Origin: Candidatus Methanomarinus sp. HR1
Lineage (GTDB): Archaea; Halobacteriota; Methanosarcinia; Methanosarcinales; Methanocomedenaceae
Direction: 5' to 3'
DNA: 7,969 nucleotides
Assembly (NCBI GenBank): GCA_002926195.1
Contig: MZXQ01000123.1
Location: forward strand, 3,537-11,505
Both the position numbers and the translations under genes were made by a program. Below the pieces are notes generated by a model. The model was not told the DNA's origin and made no database searches. It was given only the letters and a program-made list of their open reading frames with translations. Below are positions 6,359-7,969 of the stretch, piece after piece (position 1 is the first letter of the stretch; the number at the start of each line of letters is the position of its first letter).

Positions 6359-6368
6359 TTTATATATG
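6359..6368 (-). promoter_or_regulatory. TATA box for the KaiC-like/GTPase operon
   Basis: The minus strand reads CATATATAAA within the 61-base gap between truD and the KaiC-like gene. Initiation about 25 bases on would fall near 6337, leaving a leader of about 13 bases to the first ATG or about 28 to the second. It suggests that the cluster is expressed independently of truD, though read-through is possible. Confidence 0.55.
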
Positions 6369-6385
6369 TTAAGCTTTCTGCTATT

Positions 6386-7702
6386 TCAGGTACTTTTCTT
6401 TATGTACTCTCTTAATACAATGGTGGCATATGCTCCTTTTTGAAGACTGAATTCTAATTCAACGGCACTACATCCCGGATTTAGAGTGTCATTAATAACT
6501 TTACATTCAGGATTAATAGGAATGAATATTTCACGACGCAGACCTTTACTGGCAAGTTCGGGGACAGCAGGCATTCTAAAACCTTCTGTATTCACCGCCT
6601 CTTTTTCTATTACTGTCTGTTCAATTTCCTGTGGTATTCCTTCACACATTGGAGTATCATATCCGATAAGAGGTGCAGTTACAAATGCCCGCCCTCTTCG
6701 CAGCAGGTTATTGATCCCATCCAGAGTATCCTCAGTAACCAGTTGTAATCGGGAAGTATCAGGAAGTCCTGCAGCGTTCTTGAAGCATACAATATCCCCG
6801 GGTAGTGCACGGTTGATAGGTATACCTTTTTCTATGCGAAAGCTGAGTATACGATTAAATAAATAGGATTGAAATGCATGAACGAACAATTTTCGTAAAT
6901 TGGGAGAAAGCGCTTTTAGGGCACCAGTATAATCTTTCGGATCTGCTGCAAGATTGTTCATCATAGCACGTTCGAATCTCAGGCGCACAGGATATTTCTC
7001 GAGACCGCCTTTAAAGTCATTAGTATCCAGGACATACTGACGGGCTTTATAGGCATCTTCTGATTCACCTGGGCATGGACGGGCTATATAATCAAGAACT
7101 GCATTTTCTATATCACCTTTAACCAGTTTTTTTCCTATTATATGGGTTATTGGACGCTGTATACCAAACCTTTGTATGCCAAAGAAATTCGGGACTCCCC
7201 CCATGTCATTAATAGCGCATGATGTTTCATCTGACAGATTTTGTGCATCACTTACAGACAATCTTATGCCACGAATTATTATTTTAAATCTATTTCCAAA
7301 AAGATCTCCCAGGCTTACTTTTTTATTAGACCTGCCAACTACAGTGAGTGTGACATCTTTTAATTTTATTTTATCAAGTGCGGATTCTTCAATATCATAT
7401 ATACTGATCTTCTGGGTAGTTCTTGCATTTTTATCTTTTGTGCCTGCCCAGCCTATCCGTTGTTGACTCATCCTCAGGATACGTGAGATGTCCCTGATCA
7501 AATGGTGAGTATCCCAGTTTGTTTTAGTAAGTGTGCAAATGAGGTATTTACCAGTGTCCTGCTCTTTTCTATTAGTGATCTCATCTACTATGAAATCCTC
7601 TGGTAATTGTTTAATAGCCCCACCAAGACCTGGTGTATTGGTGGCATATAATGAAATACCAGTATCTTGCTCGATCTTTGGTGATATTAAGCGGGAATTC
7701 AT
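6386..7702 (-). CDS. truD: tRNA pseudouridine synthase TruD
   Basis: TruD isomerises a uridine in tRNA to pseudouridine; position 13 is the classic target, and some archaeal members are reported to act on other positions as well. The 438-residue protein shows the N-terminal PGLGGAIKQLPEDFIVDE (24-41). The catalytic motif is GWAGTKDKNARTTQ (84-97), with D90 in the place of the E. coli catalytic aspartate. The family's PNFFGIQRFG (171-180) follows, then the long TRUD insertion domain, and the archaeal-type ending FSLQKGAYATIVLREYIK (418-435). Length is typical of archaeal members. The ATG at 7702 is the only sensible start, since the next codons offer no alternative before the conserved region. 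No Shine-Dalgarno site precedes it, but a TATA-like box lies about 45 bases upstream, which would suit a short-leader message. The gene is divergent from the coiled-coil gene at the right edge. Confidence 0.96.
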   Translation of the reverse strand: MNSRLISPKIEQDTGISLYATNTPGLGGAIKQLPEDFIVDEITNRKEQDTGKYLICTLTKTNWDTHHLIRDISRILRMSQQRIGWAGTKDKNARTTQKISIYDIEESALDKIKLKDVTLTVVGRSNKKVSLGDLFGNRFKIIIRGIRLSVSDAQNLSDETSCAINDMGGVPNFFGIQRFGIQRPITHIIGKKLVKGDIENAVLDYIARPCPGESEDAYKARQYVLDTNDFKGGLEKYPVRLRFERAMMNNLAADPKDYTGALKALSPNLRKLFVHAFQSYLFNRILSFRIEKGIPINRALPGDIVCFKNAAGLPDTSRLQLVTEDTLDGINNLLRRGRAFVTAPLIGYDTPMCEGIPQEIEQTVIEKEAVNTEGFRMPAVPELASKGLRREIFIPINPECKVINDTLNPGCSAVELEFSLQKGAYATIVLREYIKKST

Positions 7703-7742
7703 TTGAAGGGTTTGTTAGAACTGATGGTTGATGTATCTTTTT

Positions 7743-7752
7743 CCTTATAAGC
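7743..7752 (-). promoter_or_regulatory. Possible TATA box for truD
   Basis: The minus strand reads GCTTATAAGG. A start about 25 bases downstream would leave a leader of about 20 bases before the truD ATG, which lacks a ribosome site. The core TTATAA is self-complementary, so orientation rests on position only. Confidence 0.4.
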
Positions 7753-7774
7753 AAATACTTAAGTTTTAATGTAA

Positions 7775-7782
7775 TTATAATA
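7775..7782 (+). promoter_or_regulatory. Possible TATA box for the coiled-coil gene
   Basis: The plus strand reads TTATAATA in the divergent region shared with truD. Initiation near 7803 would give a leader of about 45 bases that includes the AAGGAG site. The surrounding sequence is AT-rich, so this is tentative. Confidence 0.35.
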
Positions 7783-7832
7783 CTGAACTTACTTTAGTTT
7801 TACTACGGATTGGCGAAGGTATTGAAGATAAT

Positions 7833-7838
7833 AAGGAG
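7833..7838 (+). promoter_or_regulatory. Shine-Dalgarno site for the TTG start at 7848
   Basis: AAGGAG lies nine bases before the TTG codon at 7848-7850. It decides the start, because no ATG is available in that frame inside the window. Confidence 0.6.
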
Positions 7839-7847
7839 AAATTATAA

Positions 7848-7969
7848 TTGTTTGATAAGCTGCTGGGAAAAAAGGAACTTGAAAAGCATATTATTGATCT
7901 TGAATCACAGATCATAGAGTTAAGGGCACAGAATAATTCCTTTGTGGCCAGGCAGGCGTCTAAAGAGGA
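7848..7969 (+). CDS. N-terminus of a coiled-coil protein, possibly Vms1/aeRF1-like (partial)
   Basis: An open frame starts at TTG behind AAGGAG and runs off the right edge after 40 codons. The visible protein begins FDKLLGKKELEKHIIDLE and continues with charged residues and hydrophobic residues in heptad spacing (L, I, L, I, I, L), as expected for a coiled coil. It ends in FVARQASKE. The pattern of a short 'DxLLG' start, a coiled coil and then an 'A-x-RQ-x-x-x-E' turn recalls the N-terminus of archaeal proteins annotated as Vms1/Ankzf1-family peptidyl-tRNA hydrolases, which release nascent chains from stalled ribosomes. That link is from memory and from only 40 residues, so treat it as a guess. 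What can be stated is a coiled-coil start and divergence from truD. Confidence 0.55.
   Translation, partial: MFDKLLGKKELEKHIIDLESQIIELRAQNNSFVARQASKE

Noticed and set aside
6486..6866. A 126-codon open frame on the plus strand
   Set aside because: It lies wholly antisense to the conserved C-terminal half of truD, has no domain that I recognise and no ribosome site of note. Other plus-strand frames inside ecfA, ecfT, the GTPase gene and truD are rejected for the same reason.

Overview
The window looks like ordinary chromosomal DNA from a euryarchaeon, most likely a methanogen-type lineage such as the Methanosarcinales (placement is inference). The evidence is an archaeal-type TruD, an archease gene beside a small CRM-domain RNA-binding protein, KaiC-like RecA-fold proteins next to a small GTPase and a Roadblock/LC7 protein, TATA-like boxes upstream of transcription units, and Shine-Dalgarno sites of GGAGGT/GAGGTG type serving TTG and GTG starts. 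The DNA is AT-rich throughout. No phage, transposon, CRISPR, rRNA or tRNA sequence was seen.

Layout: all genes but the last lie on the minus strand, so transcription runs from high to low coordinates. At the right edge (7848-7969, plus strand) is the start of a coiled-coil protein gene, divergent from truD (7702-6386) across a 145-base promoter region. After truD a 61-base gap with a TATA-like box leads into a compact five-gene cluster. It holds a KaiC-like protein (6324-5599), a KaiC-like/GTPase fusion (5609-4425), a Roadblock/LC7 protein (4421-4056), a YhbY/CRM RNA-binding protein (4031-3771) and archease (3767-3321). Spacings inside it are an 11-base overlap and then 3, 24 and 3 bases, so it is very likely one operon. 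A 132-base gap separates it from an ECF transporter pair: EcfT (3188-2325) and a double-domain EcfA ATPase (best start GTG at 2308, end 584). A further 59-base gap precedes an uncharacterised membrane protein (524 to beyond position 1).

How the genes may work together: the first three operon genes look like a small G-protein signalling module. It has a Ras/MglA-type GTPase, a Roadblock protein of the kind that partners or regulates such GTPases, and two KaiC-like domains, one free and one fused to the GTPase. Both KaiC-like domains have lost canonical nucleotide-hydrolysis residues, so they may be sensors or scaffolds rather than working ATPases. The two following genes, and truD upstream, act on RNA (50S/RNA binding, RtcB ligase activation, tRNA pseudouridylation). 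EcfT and EcfA are the energising half of a vitamin or metal importer whose substrate-binding S component is not in this window.

The GTPase/KaiC-like/Roadblock module is the most interesting part of the window. The rest is mainly conserved housekeeping.
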